This document shows positions 17,133 to 27,493 of a stretch of 64,000 bases of DNA, piece after piece (position 1 is the first letter of the stretch; each line of letters opens with the position of its first letter). Under the pieces are notes generated by a model. The model did no database searches, was not told where the DNA came from, and saw only the letters and a list, made by a program, of their open reading frames with translations. The stretch comes from Streptomonospora nanhaiensis (GTDB lineage Bacteria; Actinomycetota; Actinomycetes; Streptosporangiales; Streptosporangiaceae). The DNA is taken from positions 1,860,001 through 1,924,000 of the forward strand of contig NZ_JACCFO010000001.1 of NCBI RefSeq assembly GCF_013410565.1. Reading direction: 5' to 3'. The translations under genes were made by a program, and so were the position numbers.

Positions 17133-20132
17133 TCAGCCCTCCCCTCGGCCCCCCTTCCGGCCCTTCCGGCCCTTCCGGCCCTCGCGGTCGCGCCGGGCGA
17201 TCCCCTCCGCCAGGGCCTCGGCCAGGTGGACGGCCGGGCGGTCGGTCTCCTGGTCGATCTGCGTGCGGCAGCTGAACCCGTCGGCCAGGATCATCGTCTC
17301 CGGCGCCGCCTCGCGGACGGCCGGGAGCAGCACCCGCTCCCCCACCGCCTTGGAGACCTCGTAGTGGTCGGCCTCGAACCCGAAGTTCCCGGCCAGGCCG
17401 CAGCAGCCCGAGTCCAGCACCTCGGTGTCGATCCCGGCGCGCTCCATCAGCGCGCGGTCGGCGTCGAAGCCGATCACGGCGTGCTGGTGGCAGTGCACCT
17501 GGCTGATGGCGCCGGCGTCCAGGCGCGGCGGCTCCCAGTCAGGGGCGAACGCGTTGAGGAACTCCGCCAGTGTGTACACCGACTTCGCCACGCGCTCACT
17601 CGGCGCGCCCGGCAGCAGTTCCACCAGGTCCGAGCGCAGTGCCGCCGTGCAGCTGGGCTCCAGGCCCACCACCGGCGTCCCCGCCGCCACGTGCGGGGCC
17701 AGCGCGCGCAGCGAGCGGCGCATGACCGCCTTGGCGACGTCGAGCTGCCCGGTCGACACCCACGTCAGTCCGCAACACACCTGGCCCCGCGGCAGGACGA
17801 CGCGGAACCCGGCGTCCTCCAGCACCCGCACCGCCGCCGCCGGGACGCGCGGGTTGAGGTAGTTGCCGAAGGTGTCGGGCCACAGGACCACCGAGCCCCG
17901 CTCGGCGCCCGCTCCGCGCCCCCGCGCGCGCCCGGCCGGCGTCCGCGCCGCCGCGCCGCCCGCCGCCTTCCCCCGCTCCCGGCGGCGGAACCAGCGGGTG
18001 AAGGTGGTCTTGGCGAACTCCGGGATGGAGCGCTGCGGCGCGATCCCCCCGATCCGCTTGACGAGGTCGCCCAGCCCGCGCGCCGCGCCAGCCCGGTTGA
18101 CCTCGGCCGGGGCCAGCGCCGCCAGCCGCGCCCACAGCGGCAGCCACCCCATCGAGTAGTGCGAGGCCGGGCGCACCCGCCGCCGGTAGTGGTGGTGCAG
18201 GAACTCCGCCTTGTAGGCCGCCATGTCGACGTTGACCGGGCAGTCGCTGCGGCACCCCTTGCAGGACAGGCACAGGTCGAGGCTGTCGCGCACCTCCTCC
18301 GAGTCCCACCCGTCGGTGATGACCTCGCCGTTGACCATCTCGAACAGCATGCGGGCGCGCCCGCGCGTGGAGTGGCGCTCCTCCTTGGTGACCATGTAGC
18401 TCGGGCACATCACCCCCGGCCCCTCGTGGCGGCGGCACTTGCCCACGCCCACGCACCGGCGCATCGCCCGCGCGAAGTCGCCCTGGTCGTCGGGGTAGGC
18501 CAGGACGGTCAGTGGCCCCCGCGTCACCGTGGCCACGCGCAGGTCGGCGTCCAGGGGGCGGGGGTCGACGATGTTGCCCGGGTTCATCAGGTTGCGCGGG
18601 TCCCAGATCGCCTTGAACTCGCCGAACGCGCGCATCAGCCGCTCGCCGTACATCCGGGGCAGCAGCTCCGAGCGCGCCTGGCCGTCGCCGTGCTCCCCCG
18701 ACACCGACCCGCCGTGCGCGGCGACCAGGTCGGCGGCCTCCTCCATGAACGCGCGGAAGCGGCGCCTCCCCTGCTCGCCCGCCAGGTCGAAGTCGACGCG
18801 CACGTGCAGGCAGCCCTCGCCGAAGTGCCCGTAGACGACGCCCCGATACCCGTGGTCGGCCATGAGCCGGTCGTAGGCCCGCAGGTAGGAGCCCAGGTTC
18901 TCCGGGGGCACGGCCGCGTCCTCCCAGCCCGGCCACGCCTCGGTGCCGTCGGGCGCCCGGGTGGCCAGGCCCGACCCCTCCTCGCGGATGCGCCACAGCG
19001 CCCGCATGTGGGCGGGGTCGGTGACCACCGCGGAGTCCACCGGGCGGGCCGCGCCGGTGAGGCCGCGCAGCATGGCCCGGCCCTTTTCGGCGGCCTCGTC
19101 GGCGGAGGCGCCGCCGACCTCCACCATCAGCCAGGCGCCGCCCTCGGGCAGCGGGGTGCGCGCGCCCGGGCGCCGCACGCTGGCCAGCAGGTGCTCGTTG
19201 AGGCCCTCGACGGTGAGCGGCTCGTGCCCCAGCAGTTCGGGCACGGCGTCGGCGGCGGCCGGGGCGTCGGGGTAGCCCAGCACCACGAGGATCCGGGCCG
19301 CCGGCGCCTCCACCAGTTTGACCGTGGCGCCCAGCACGGTCACGCACGTGCCCTCGGTGCCGGTGAGCGCGCGGGCGAGGTGGCCGCCGTTCTCCGGCAG
19401 CAGGCGGTCCAGGGAGTAGCCGGAGACGCGGCGCCGGAGGCGGGGCATCCCGGTCCGCAGGTCGCCCATGTAGGTGTCGACCAGATCGCGCAGGGCCGCG
19501 TAGACCTGGCCCTCGCGCGTGGGCTGCGCCGCCAGCCGGAGCAGGTCGTCGCGGCCGGTCGCGCCGACCGTCATGCGCGTGCCGTCGTGCAGCAGCACGT
19601 CCAGCGACTCCACGTTGTCGGCCGTGGTGCCCCACGCCACCGAGTGGGAGCCGCAGGAGTTGTTGCCGATCATCCCGCCCAGCGTGCACCTGCTGTGGGT
19701 GGAGGGGTCGGGGCCGAACGTCAGCCCGTGGGGCGCCGCGGCCGCGCGGAGGTGGTCCAGGACGACGCCGGGCTGGACGCGGGCGGTGCGGGTGCGCGGG
19801 TCGACCTCCTCGATCGCCGTCAGGTAGCGGGAGGTGTCCACGACCAGGCCGGGGCCGATGGAGTTGCCGGCGATGCTCGTGCCGCCGCCGCGCGTGGTCA
19901 GCGGCACGCCGTAGGCCGAGCAGGCCGCGACGGCGGCGACGACGTCGTCCACGGTCCGCGGCCGGACGACCCCCAGGGGGACGTGCCGGTAGTTGGAGGC
20001 GTCGGCGGTGTAGAGGGCCCGCGTACCCGCGTCGAAGGCCACCGTCCCCGATACGTCGCGGCGCAGCGCGCGCTCGAAGCCGTCGAGGTCGATGTCGTCG
20101 TGCGGAGTCGCTGGGGAGATCATTTCGGGCAT
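17133..20132 (-). CDS. FAD- and Fe-S-containing 2-hydroxyacid dehydrogenase (YdiJ/Dld type)
   Basis: 999 residues. The N-terminal FAD_binding_4 domain shows PLTTRGGGTSIAGNSIGPG (about 78-95) and GGMIGNNSCGSHS. A FAD-oxidase C-terminal domain follows, with HFGEGCLHVRVDFD and GEHGDGQ. Cysteine clusters follow near 557 (CVGVGKC) and 619-640 (CLSCKGCRSDCPVN). Two CCG domains come last (CCGLTW near 784, CCGLAGNFG near 909). The layout matches E. coli YdiJ, a D-2-hydroxyglutarate dehydrogenase of about 1018 residues; D-lactate is the other candidate substrate. The start at 20132 (MPEMISP) was chosen over an upstream low-complexity extension; GGGGAC precedes it. Confidence 0.88.
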   Translation of the reverse strand: MPEMISPATPHDDIDLDGFERALRRDVSGTVAFDAGTRALYTADASNYRHVPLGVVRPRTVDDVVAAVAACSAYGVPLTTRGGGTSIAGNSIGPGLVVDTSRYLTAIEEVDPRTRTARVQPGVVLDHLRAAAAPHGLTFGPDPSTHSRCTLGGMIGNNSCGSHSVAWGTTADNVESLDVLLHDGTRMTVGATGRDDLLRLAAQPTREGQVYAALRDLVDTYMGDLRTGMPRLRRRVSGYSLDRLLPENGGHLARALTGTEGTCVTVLGATVKLVEAPAARILVVLGYPDAPAAADAVPELLGHEPLTVEGLNEHLLASVRRPGARTPLPEGGAWLMVEVGGASADEAAEKGRAMLRGLTGAARPVDSAVVTDPAHMRALWRIREEGSGLATRAPDGTEAWPGWEDAAVPPENLGSYLRAYDRLMADHGYRGVVYGHFGEGCLHVRVDFDLAGEQGRRRFRAFMEEAADLVAAHGGSVSGEHGDGQARSELLPRMYGERLMRAFGEFKAIWDPRNLMNPGNIVDPRPLDADLRVATVTRGPLTVLAYPDDQGDFARAMRRCVGVGKCRRHEGPGVMCPSYMVTKEERHSTRGRARMLFEMVNGEVITDGWDSEEVRDSLDLCLSCKGCRSDCPVNVDMAAYKAEFLHHHYRRRVRPASHYSMGWLPLWARLAALAPAEVNRAGAARGLGDLVKRIGGIAPQRSIPEFAKTTFTRWFRRRERGKAAGGAAARTPAGRARGRGAGAERGSVVLWPDTFGNYLNPRVPAAAVRVLEDAGFRVVLPRGQVCCGLTWVSTGQLDVAKAVMRRSLRALAPHVAAGTPVVGLEPSCTAALRSDLVELLPGAPSERVAKSVYTLAEFLNAFAPDWEPPRLDAGAISQVHCHQHAVIGFDADRALMERAGIDTEVLDSGCCGLAGNFGFEADHYEVSKAVGERVLLPAVREAAPETMILADGFSCRTQIDQETDRPAVHLAEALAEGIARRDREGRKGRKGRKGGRGEG

Positions 20133-20454
20133 GTCCCCAGCGTGGCGCTCCGTGCCGTGAGTGACAACACATGCGTGCCGACGATTCGCGACGGAACGGG
20201 GATGGGGGCGGGGGCGGGGACGCAGCCGCGGCGGCATGACGGCGGCGCCGGGGGTGGCGGTAAGGCACGCGTCCTTGGGCGCGGGCATGGCCGATGGGAG
20301 CCTCGCGGGGCGGTGGTACGGCAACGGCCGGGCGGAGGCCGAGGCGGAGGGCGGAGGCCGGGGCGGAGGTGGAAGGCGGAGGCGTCACCGGCCGGGGCGC
20401 GCCGCCGTTTTCCACCTGACAGCAGATGGCAGGTACCGGCCGCAGACTGGTGGC
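20133..20454. other. Divergent intergenic region with purine-rich low complexity
   Basis: This 322-bp stretch separates the minus-strand dehydrogenase from the plus-strand PNPOx-like gene and must hold both promoters. About 20330-20390 is a degenerate GGCGGAGGC-like run. Reading away from the dehydrogenase start, TTGTCA near 20160 is a possible -35. No gene was recognised. Confidence 0.5.
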
Positions 20455-21045
20455 ATGGCGACCACTTCCGACCCCAACGCGTCCACCGGCGTGCCCGCCC
20501 AGGCGGCGTCCCCGACCGGCCCCACCGCCCGCGCCACCGGTACCACCGACGACCTCCGCCCGGGGCCCGACAGCGCGGCCACCTGGGGCGAGTTCGTCGG
20601 GGCGGACCCGGACTTCTCGGGCGTGGTGGGCGCGGCGTTCCGCGCCCACCGGCACCACGTGCTCGCGACGATCCGCAAGGACGGAGCGCCGCGGGTCAGC
20701 GGCACCGAGGTCGACTTCCGCGGCGACGAAATGCTGTTCGGCTCCATGCCAGGCGCCCGCAAGGCGCGCGACCTGCAGCGGGATCCGCGCTTCGCCCTGC
20801 ACGCCATGCCCGGCGACACCTCGATGCAGCCGGGCGACGTGAAGATCTCGGGGCTGGCCTTGGAGGTGCGCGACAAGGCGGAACTGTCCCGCCTCCTCGG
20901 TCCGGAGGAAGAGGTCGGGGAGGGTGTGCACGTGTTCCGGGTCCTGCTCACCGACGCCGTGCTGACGACCGTGGAGGGCGACGAACTGGTGGTCCGCACC
21001 TGGCGCCCGGCGACGGGCGTACGGGAAATCCGCCGCCAGGGGTGA
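20455..21045 (+). CDS. PNPOx-like flavin/F420-binding split-barrel protein
   Basis: 196 residues. After an approximately 40-residue Thr/Pro/Ala-rich leader comes the split-barrel core: FRAHRHHVLATIRKDGAPRVSGTEV, then FGSMPGARKARDLQRDPRFALHA. This is the pattern of pyridoxamine 5'-phosphate oxidase-like proteins that bind FMN or F420. The C-terminal HVFRVLLTDAVLTTVEGDELVVRTWRP is typical of the uncharacterised actinobacterial subgroup. Cofactor and substrate cannot be decided. There is no strong ribosome site, and the ATG at 20455 was chosen because similarity begins soon after. Confidence 0.82.
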   Translation: MATTSDPNASTGVPAQAASPTGPTARATGTTDDLRPGPDSAATWGEFVGADPDFSGVVGAAFRAHRHHVLATIRKDGAPRVSGTEVDFRGDEMLFGSMPGARKARDLQRDPRFALHAMPGDTSMQPGDVKISGLALEVRDKAELSRLLGPEEEVGEGVHVFRVLLTDAVLTTVEGDELVVRTWRPATGVREIRRQG

Positions 21046-21247
21046 GCCCTCCCGGGGTAATTCCGCAGGCCAGGAGAGGACCTCGCCCTCATCCCGCATT
21101 CCGGCGCAGCCGGGATGCGGTGATCCGGCCGCAGCGGTTGAGCGCGGGACCCGGAGCCAACCGGTTCACCGTCGCCACGACGACGATCCCGCGCTCATCT
21201 GCGGCCAAGCCACAGGCGTGAAGCGGAAACCGCTTACCCCCTCTTTG

Positions 21248-21440
21248 GTCTCACCATATGAGTACACAACCGCCGTGGGAGCGACGATCTCGCATCCTCG
21301 GCCGTCCGGGCGACCGAGAACCGAAGATCGTCACCCTGGAAAACGGGCATTCCCTTAAAAAACCACCCTTCATGGCCCGCCCCAAAGGGGACATAAGCAG
21401 CAAACGGGCGCTCGACCGCCGACGATCTGCCGATTCTCGC
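21248..21440 (+). repeat. Dispersed repeat element, copy B (GACGATCT hairpin family)
   Basis: Plus-strand counterpart of 11661-11914. It begins GTCTCACCATATGAG (21248-21262), has GACGATCT at 21283-21290, AGATCGTC at 21325-21332 (34-base spacer, as in copy A), GGAAAACGGGCATT, GGGGACATAAG, CAAACGGGC, a third GACGATCT at 21421-21428, and ends CGATTCTCGC. A 62-codon frame from ATG 21258 reads RRSRILGRPGDREPKIVTLENG, with a similar stretch in copy A (RRSRI, GRP, IV, LENG). Outside that stretch the frame is not conserved, so coding status is doubtful. Confidence 0.85.
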
Positions 21441-21517
21441 TTCTAGGCCGCGCTGGTCCCTTTACCGGCGGCGACCCGTTCACGCAGGCGGTGCGCCACT
21501 CGTCCCGCCCCCACCCC

Positions 21518-21571
21518 CGCCGCCGACACCGGTCACTGATCGGCGCCTACCCCAACCCCCCGCTGCCTTCG
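21518..21571 (-). repeat. Flanking repeat block of copy B (CGAAGGCAGC ... GGTGTCGGCGGCG)
   Basis: On the minus strand CGAAGGCAGC (21562-21571) is followed by GGGGGGTTGGGGTAGGCG and then GGTGTCGGCGGCG (21518-21530). The same blocks in the same order stand at 11523-11532 and 11557-11569 beside copy A. In both places the GCGAGAATC end of the main element lies about 75-95 bp further on. The repeat is thus a composite unit of 330-400 bp. Confidence 0.75.
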
Positions 21572-21670
21572 GCGCCCCCGACGGAGCCGCCGCTCCATGG
21601 CGGCCGGACCGCTCACCGCCCCGCCCCACCACCCACCGCCTTGAGCGGCTCCGGATGGTCCGGCTGTGGC

Positions 21671-22492
21671 TCAGGGGGTCGACGGCTCCTGCTGGGGTTG
21701 TGCGGGCGGCGGCGGGGCCGTGGGGGCGAGGAGCAGGCGGGCGCCGGCGTAGGTGGTCCATACCAGCACCGCGAACACCCACAGGCGTTCCATTCCGCCC
21801 AGGCCCAGGCCGAGATCGGCCTCCACGGAGTACAGCAGGCTCGCCGTCAGTCCCACGGCGCCCGCCACCAGGGCCGACAGCCGCAGGGCGCGCAGCGGGC
21901 CGCCCGAGGCTCCGGCCGCGAGCGCGATCAGTCCGCCGTTGCCGACCGCCAGCAGCAGCGCGCCCACCCCGTGAACGGCGGACCGGGTGTCTGACGGCGC
22001 CAGCCCGATGACGATCCAGCCGAGGCCCTGCACCAGCAGCAGCGCACCCCCCAGCCAGGCGGTGACGCGCCCCCGGCGCGGCCACAGCGACGTGAGCAGG
22101 GCCGCGCCCGCCGTCAGCAGCACCCCCTCCAGCGCGAACGACACGTTCATGAGGTCGTGCAGCGGCGAGCAGACGTAGCGGACCTGGGGCGCGTCGCCGC
22201 CCATCCCGCAGGAGACGGCGCCCAGGTCGCTGACGTTGTTGCGGGCCCAGCTGTAGGGCTCGGGCCACGCCGCCTGCACCGCCAGGTGCGCGGTGAGCAG
22301 CTGCACGGCGCCGAGGATCCACAGCGCCGCCCCGAGGCGGGTGCGGCGCGGGGCGCGCTCGATGCGTGTCGGCTTCGCGGACGGATCCGGCGACGGCGGC
22401 GGGCCGCCCGGCGCCTCCGCTCCTGCCGCTGTCTCTGTCGCCGCCGCTGCGGCCGCTGCGTTGGTGGCTGCCTGTGCCGGTCGCTCTGTCAT
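21671..22492 (-). CDS. DUF998-like membrane protein
   Basis: 273 residues. About 50 Ala/Pro-rich residues precede the first membrane segment (LGAALWILGAVQLLTAHLAV). Then WARNNVSDLGAVSCG and PLHDLMNVSFALEGVLLTAG follow, both DUF998 hallmarks, with further segments at GGALLLVQGLGWIVIGL, GVGALLLAVGNGGLIAL, LSALVAGAVGLTASLL and LWVFAVLVWTTYAGARLL. About six to seven membrane helices are expected. Function is unknown. It has no close operon partner. Confidence 0.85.
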   Translation of the reverse strand: MTERPAQAATNAAAAAAATETAAGAEAPGGPPPSPDPSAKPTRIERAPRRTRLGAALWILGAVQLLTAHLAVQAAWPEPYSWARNNVSDLGAVSCGMGGDAPQVRYVCSPLHDLMNVSFALEGVLLTAGAALLTSLWPRRGRVTAWLGGALLLVQGLGWIVIGLAPSDTRSAVHGVGALLLAVGNGGLIALAAGASGGPLRALRLSALVAGAVGLTASLLYSVEADLGLGLGGMERLWVFAVLVWTTYAGARLLLAPTAPPPPAQPQQEPSTP

Positions 22493-22760
22493 GGGTGGGA
22501 AAGCGCTCCTCGAACCGTTGGCGTCGCTGTCCGGCGCCGAGCCGCTGGGGGCGACCGGCGCCGGCCTGCTGCACTACCCGCCCAGACGCCGCCGAAAAGC
22601 GCGCCCGGTCCGCCGGCCGCGTGCGGAACAGCACAGAGCGCCGCCGCCCGCCGCGCCGCCGCTCACCGCACCCCCGCCCATTGGGCCACCGCCCCGGACG
22701 TCCGCACGCCCGCCCGGCCCCACCCGCTTCCCCGAGAAGTCCCGGCGGCCTCTGGCGACC

Positions 22761-24116
22761 TCACCACCCCAGGTGGTCGTCCATCGCGCGGACCAGCTCG
22801 CCATCCGGGTCCATGTCGAGGTTCCAGAGCATCAGCCCGCCCAGGTCGTGCTGCCGCACGTACTCCGCCTTCTGGGCGACGACCTCCGGGGTGTCGTAGG
22901 ACCACCACTCGTCCCCGCTCACCAGCCACTGGCTGCCGCTGGACTCGTCGTGGAAGCGCCGCCCCGAGCGCCGCTCCAGGTCGGCGTAGGAGGCCGCGCC
23001 CTCGCCGTAGTCGCCCTCCGCCGGCTCCGGCGCCGGGGCGAACCGGCCGAACGACGCGTCCGCGCCCGTCTCGACCCCCTGCCACCCCCGCCCGAACCCG
23101 GGGAACCCCACCACCAGCTTCTCGGCCGGCAGGCCGTGGTCGAGGTAGGCGCGCACCACGCTGTCGACGCTCTCCTCCTCGGGCGCGCCCCGGGGGGTGT
23201 AGAGCTGGGAGTGGTGCCCGGTGGTCTGGCTCCACGGCCCGGTGAGGTCGTAGCCCTGCACCGTCGCGAAGTCCACCGGCCCGAACGCCTCGGGCTCGTA
23301 GCTCTCCCGCATCCGCTCCTCGTCGCCCGCCAGGGACACCGACAGCGTGTACTCGCGCCCCGTCTCCTCCGCGAGCGCGTCCAACTGCCGCCGGAACTCC
23401 GCCACCAGCAGGGTGAAGTTGCGCCGGTCGGCGGGGTGCTCGGTGTTGTCCGGGTGCCCGTCGCCGCCGGGCCACTCCCAGTCCAGGTCCACGCCGTCGA
23501 ACACCCCGGCCGCCGCCCCCGCACCGCCCTGCGGCTCGCCGTCGGCCACCGGGAGGTCGCCCCGCAGCCACAGGTCGACGCACGAGCGCACGAACTCCCG
23601 CCGCGACTCCTCGGTGCGCGCCGCCGTGGAGAAGTGGGTGGAGGTGTTCCAGCCGCCCAGCGAGATGCTGGCGCCCAGCGACGGGTGGCTCTCCCGCAGC
23701 TTGCGCAGCTGGTTGAGGCCGCCGGCCAGCGGCTGCTCGTAGGTGTCGGCCCGCCCGTCGACGCTGTCCTCGGCGGAGTAGCGGCGCTGGTAGACCTCCC
23801 ACGCCCGGCTGCCGGCCACGGGGATGTGGCAGCGGCCCTCGGGCGAGATCTCGCCGAAGGCCCACATCAGCCGGGTCAGGCGGTCGGCCGCGCCGCTGTC
23901 GGCGACGTCCTTGATCCGGTAGCCCCGGTTGGCGGTGTTCCAGTCGGCGAAGTAGGCGATGCGCTGCACGGACGGCTCCCTCACCGCGTCGACGACCGCG
24001 ACGACACCCGCCACCAGTGCGAGCGCCCCCGCCCCGGCCGCGCAGCCCAGCAGCAGCCGACGCCATCGGCCCGGAGGCCGAGGGGGCCGCGCGTGGTGCC
24101 GCCGCGAAGGAGTCAC
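22761..24116 (-). CDS. Glycoside hydrolase family 18 chitinase
   Basis: About 451 residues from GTG 24116. GRWRRLLLGCAAGAGALALVAG is a signal or membrane anchor, so the enzyme is exported. The GH18 catalytic motif DGVDLDWEWP (near residue 200) contains the DxDxE acid residue, SLGGWN is the second conserved strand, and QGYDLTGPWS plus GGLMLWNLDMD complete the barrel. It should cleave chitin or similar beta-1,4-GlcNAc polymers; no carbohydrate-binding module is present. The start is uncertain (ATG 24167 is an alternative); a TACGTT box 5 bp before GTG 24116 would fit leaderless initiation. Confidence 0.87.
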   Translation of the reverse strand: MTPSRRHHARPPRPPGRWRRLLLGCAAGAGALALVAGVVAVVDAVREPSVQRIAYFADWNTANRGYRIKDVADSGAADRLTRLMWAFGEISPEGRCHIPVAGSRAWEVYQRRYSAEDSVDGRADTYEQPLAGGLNQLRKLRESHPSLGASISLGGWNTSTHFSTAARTEESRREFVRSCVDLWLRGDLPVADGEPQGGAGAAAGVFDGVDLDWEWPGGDGHPDNTEHPADRRNFTLLVAEFRRQLDALAEETGREYTLSVSLAGDEERMRESYEPEAFGPVDFATVQGYDLTGPWSQTTGHHSQLYTPRGAPEEESVDSVVRAYLDHGLPAEKLVVGFPGFGRGWQGVETGADASFGRFAPAPEPAEGDYGEGAASYADLERRSGRRFHDESSGSQWLVSGDEWWSYDTPEVVAQKAEYVRQHDLGGLMLWNLDMDPDGELVRAMDDHLGW

Positions 24117-24281
24117 ACGGGCCAACGTAATCCGCGCGCGGCGCGCGGGTGCCCGCCGCGACCACATCAGGCCGACCCCGCCCCCGCCGGAACTCCGCGC
24201 CCGCGGCGGGCGTTGTCCTCCGGATGCGCCGCGCACCGCCGGCTCACGGCTCCCGGCCGGTGCCCGCGCCGCCCGCTCCCG

Positions 24282-25445
<1,164 letters not shown>

Positions 25446-25504
25446 CCTTACAGTGTGCCTGATCCTCTCGCGGAATAGTGAGAACTATTTTTGTCACCAG
25501 GGTG

Positions 25505-27388
25505 CTACGTGGCACCTGCGGCGCGCTCGCGCATCAGCCGTCTCTGCTGCTCAACAGCCATGAGTTCGGCGAAGACGCGCTGGTAATCGTCGGGCTGGGC
25601 GGCGGGGTCGAGCCTGCCGAGCCGGGATTTCAGGTTTGCGACCTGGCGATTGATGGAATGAATCTTGATCGTGCCCAGAATTTCCCGGGCGTAATGTTCG
25701 TCGAGTTCTCCGTAGACCTCGATCGGCTCCACCGCCAACCGGGTCACAAACGCCCGCTGGGGTTCGTTGGGCGCGGCGTCGCGCAGCCGGGTGGCCCACT
25801 GCTGGGGCTCGGTGGCCGCCCGCACCCCGCCCAGGCCCGTGATCAACTCGTGGACCGCGCGGTGCTGGGGCACGGTGAACGACTCGGTGTCGAGGTCGTC
25901 GAACTCCGCTGCCAGCCCTGGGTACTGCACCGCGATCTTCAGCGCCTGGCGCTCGCGCTGCAGCGAGGGGTCGCGCAGGTCGTAGGGGGCGGAGTCGGCC
26001 GCGCCGGGCGGCGCCGGGGGCGCGGGCCGGCGCGCGGGGCCGCCCGCGCGGTGGCGGGCCACGTGCTGGGCCACGCGGCGCTGCACGAACGCCTCGTCCA
26101 TGATGCCCAGCCAGTGGTCGAGGTTGACCCCGTAGAGCTTGCGCACCCCCTCGTTGCGGATGCTGGCGACGATCTCGGCGGCGGCGTCGAGGCCGGCCAT
26201 GCGGCCCTCGGCGGTGTCGAGGTCGTACTGCTGGATGACCGTGCGGATCATGAACTCATACAGCGGCTTGCGGTTGGCCACGAGGTCGCGCACGGCGGCG
26301 TTGCCGCCGCGCTGGCGGAGGTCGCAGGGGTCAAGGCCGTCGGGCTGCACCGCGACGAAGGTCTCGGAGGCGAACCCGTGCTCCTCGGCGAAGGCGCGCA
26401 CGGCGGCCTTCTGCCCGGCGGCGTCGCCGTCGAAGGTGAACACGACCTCGCCGCCCTGGTTGGAGCGGCCCAGCAGCATGCGGCGCAGGATCTTGAGGTG
26501 CTCCTCGCCGAAGGAGGTGCCGCAGGTGGCCACCGCCGTGGTGACGCCCGCCAGGTGGCAGGCCATCACATCGGTGTAGCCCTCGACGATGACGGCGCGG
26601 CGCTCGCGCGAGATGTCGCGCTTGGCGAGGTCGAGGCCGTAGAGCAGGTGGCCTTTTTTGAAGATCGGGGTCTCGGGGGTGTTGAGGTACTTGGGGCCGT
26701 CGTCGGTGGCGGGGTCGAGCTTGCGGGCGCCGAAGCCCACGACGTCGCCGGTGACCTCGCGCACCGGCCACACCAGGCGGTTGCGGAAGCGGTCGTAGGC
26801 GCCGCGGCGGCCCTGGCTGGCCAGCCCGGCGGTGATCAGCTCGTGGTCGGTGAAGCCCTTGCCGCGCAGGTGGGTGGTCAGGGCCTCCCAGCCGCCGGGG
26901 GCGTAGCCCACGCCGAAGTGCTCGGCGTCGGCCCGGCCGAACCCGCGTTCGCGGAGGAAGCGGCGGCCCTCCTGGGCGGCGGGGGTGAGCAGCTGCTCGG
27001 CGTAGAAGCGCTGGGCCTCGCGGTGGGCCTCGATGAGCCGCTGGCGCTGGCTCTGGTCGTGGCGCGCCGAGGAGCGGCCGCCCTGTTCGTAGCGGAGCTG
27101 GATGCCGGCCTGCTGGGCGAGGGACTCCACCGCCTCGACGAAGCTGAGGTGCTCGATCTCCTGGATGAAGCGGATGACGTCGCCGCCCTCGCCGCAGCCG
27201 AAGCAGTAGTACAGGCCCCGGGCGGGGGTGACGTTGAAGGACGGCGACTTCTCGTCGTGGAAGGGGCACAGGCCCTTGAGGGAGCCGCCGCCGGCGCTGC
27301 GCAGCTGAAGGTACTCCCCCACCACGTCGGCGATGGGAGAGCGTTCGCGCACGAGCGCGACGTCTTCGTCTCTGATCCTTCCGGCCAC
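25505..27388 (-). CDS. dnaG: DNA primase
   Basis: 627 residues, the usual length. It makes RNA primers at the replication fork. The N-terminal CHC2 zinc domain has CPFHDEKSPSF and YYCFGCGEGGDVI, and the TOPRIM core includes AVIVEGYTDVMACHLAGV and FTFDGDAAGQKAA. A DnaB-binding C-terminal domain follows a PARRPAPPAPPG linker (about residues 445-460). GTG start with GAGGA upstream. It heads the dnaG-rpoD pair. Confidence 0.96.
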   Translation of the reverse strand: MAGRIRDEDVALVRERSPIADVVGEYLQLRSAGGGSLKGLCPFHDEKSPSFNVTPARGLYYCFGCGEGGDVIRFIQEIEHLSFVEAVESLAQQAGIQLRYEQGGRSSARHDQSQRQRLIEAHREAQRFYAEQLLTPAAQEGRRFLRERGFGRADAEHFGVGYAPGGWEALTTHLRGKGFTDHELITAGLASQGRRGAYDRFRNRLVWPVREVTGDVVGFGARKLDPATDDGPKYLNTPETPIFKKGHLLYGLDLAKRDISRERRAVIVEGYTDVMACHLAGVTTAVATCGTSFGEEHLKILRRMLLGRSNQGGEVVFTFDGDAAGQKAAVRAFAEEHGFASETFVAVQPDGLDPCDLRQRGGNAAVRDLVANRKPLYEFMIRTVIQQYDLDTAEGRMAGLDAAAEIVASIRNEGVRKLYGVNLDHWLGIMDEAFVQRRVAQHVARHRAGGPARRPAPPAPPGAADSAPYDLRDPSLQRERQALKIAVQYPGLAAEFDDLDTESFTVPQHRAVHELITGLGGVRAATEPQQWATRLRDAAPNEPQRAFVTRLAVEPIEVYGELDEHYAREILGTIKIHSINRQVANLKSRLGRLDPAAQPDDYQRVFAELMAVEQQRRLMRERAAGAT

Positions 27389-27450
27389 GGTTCCTCAGCC
27401 TAGTTCTCCGCCCGAGCGCTCGGCCACGGAGGTCACTCGCCTGGGGAAAA

Positions 27451-27489
27451 GGGGCGGGCGGCTCCTCCTGCACAGGAGCCGCCCGCCCC
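27451..27489 (-). terminator. Terminator of the sugar ABC transporter operon
   Basis: A perfect 16-bp stem (GGGGCGGGCGGCTCCT with its complement) and a 7-base loop lie 5 bp past the stop of the minus-strand permease gene. On that strand it is followed by CTTTTCCCC. This is the strongest hairpin in the window and marks the end of the arabinose locus. Confidence 0.88.
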
Positions 27490-27493
27490 GGCC

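Larger units (their letters stand above)
21046..21670. other. 625-bp interval holding repeat copy B
   Basis: No recognised gene. The central 330 bp are the inverted second copy of the composite repeat (21248-21440 and 21518-21571). The part 21046-21247 after the PNPOx gene contains no clear terminator hairpin. The end near 21600-21670 leads into the stop of the DUF998 gene. Confidence 0.7.

Noticed and set aside
17596..21099. 1167-codon minus-strand frame
   Set aside because: Arg/Pro/Ala-rich out-of-frame reading of the dehydrogenase gene; no motifs.
16584..21221. 1545-codon plus-strand open frame
   Set aside because: It lies opposite the FAD/Fe-S dehydrogenase and across other genes; no domain is visible, and the minus-strand protein has full family motifs.
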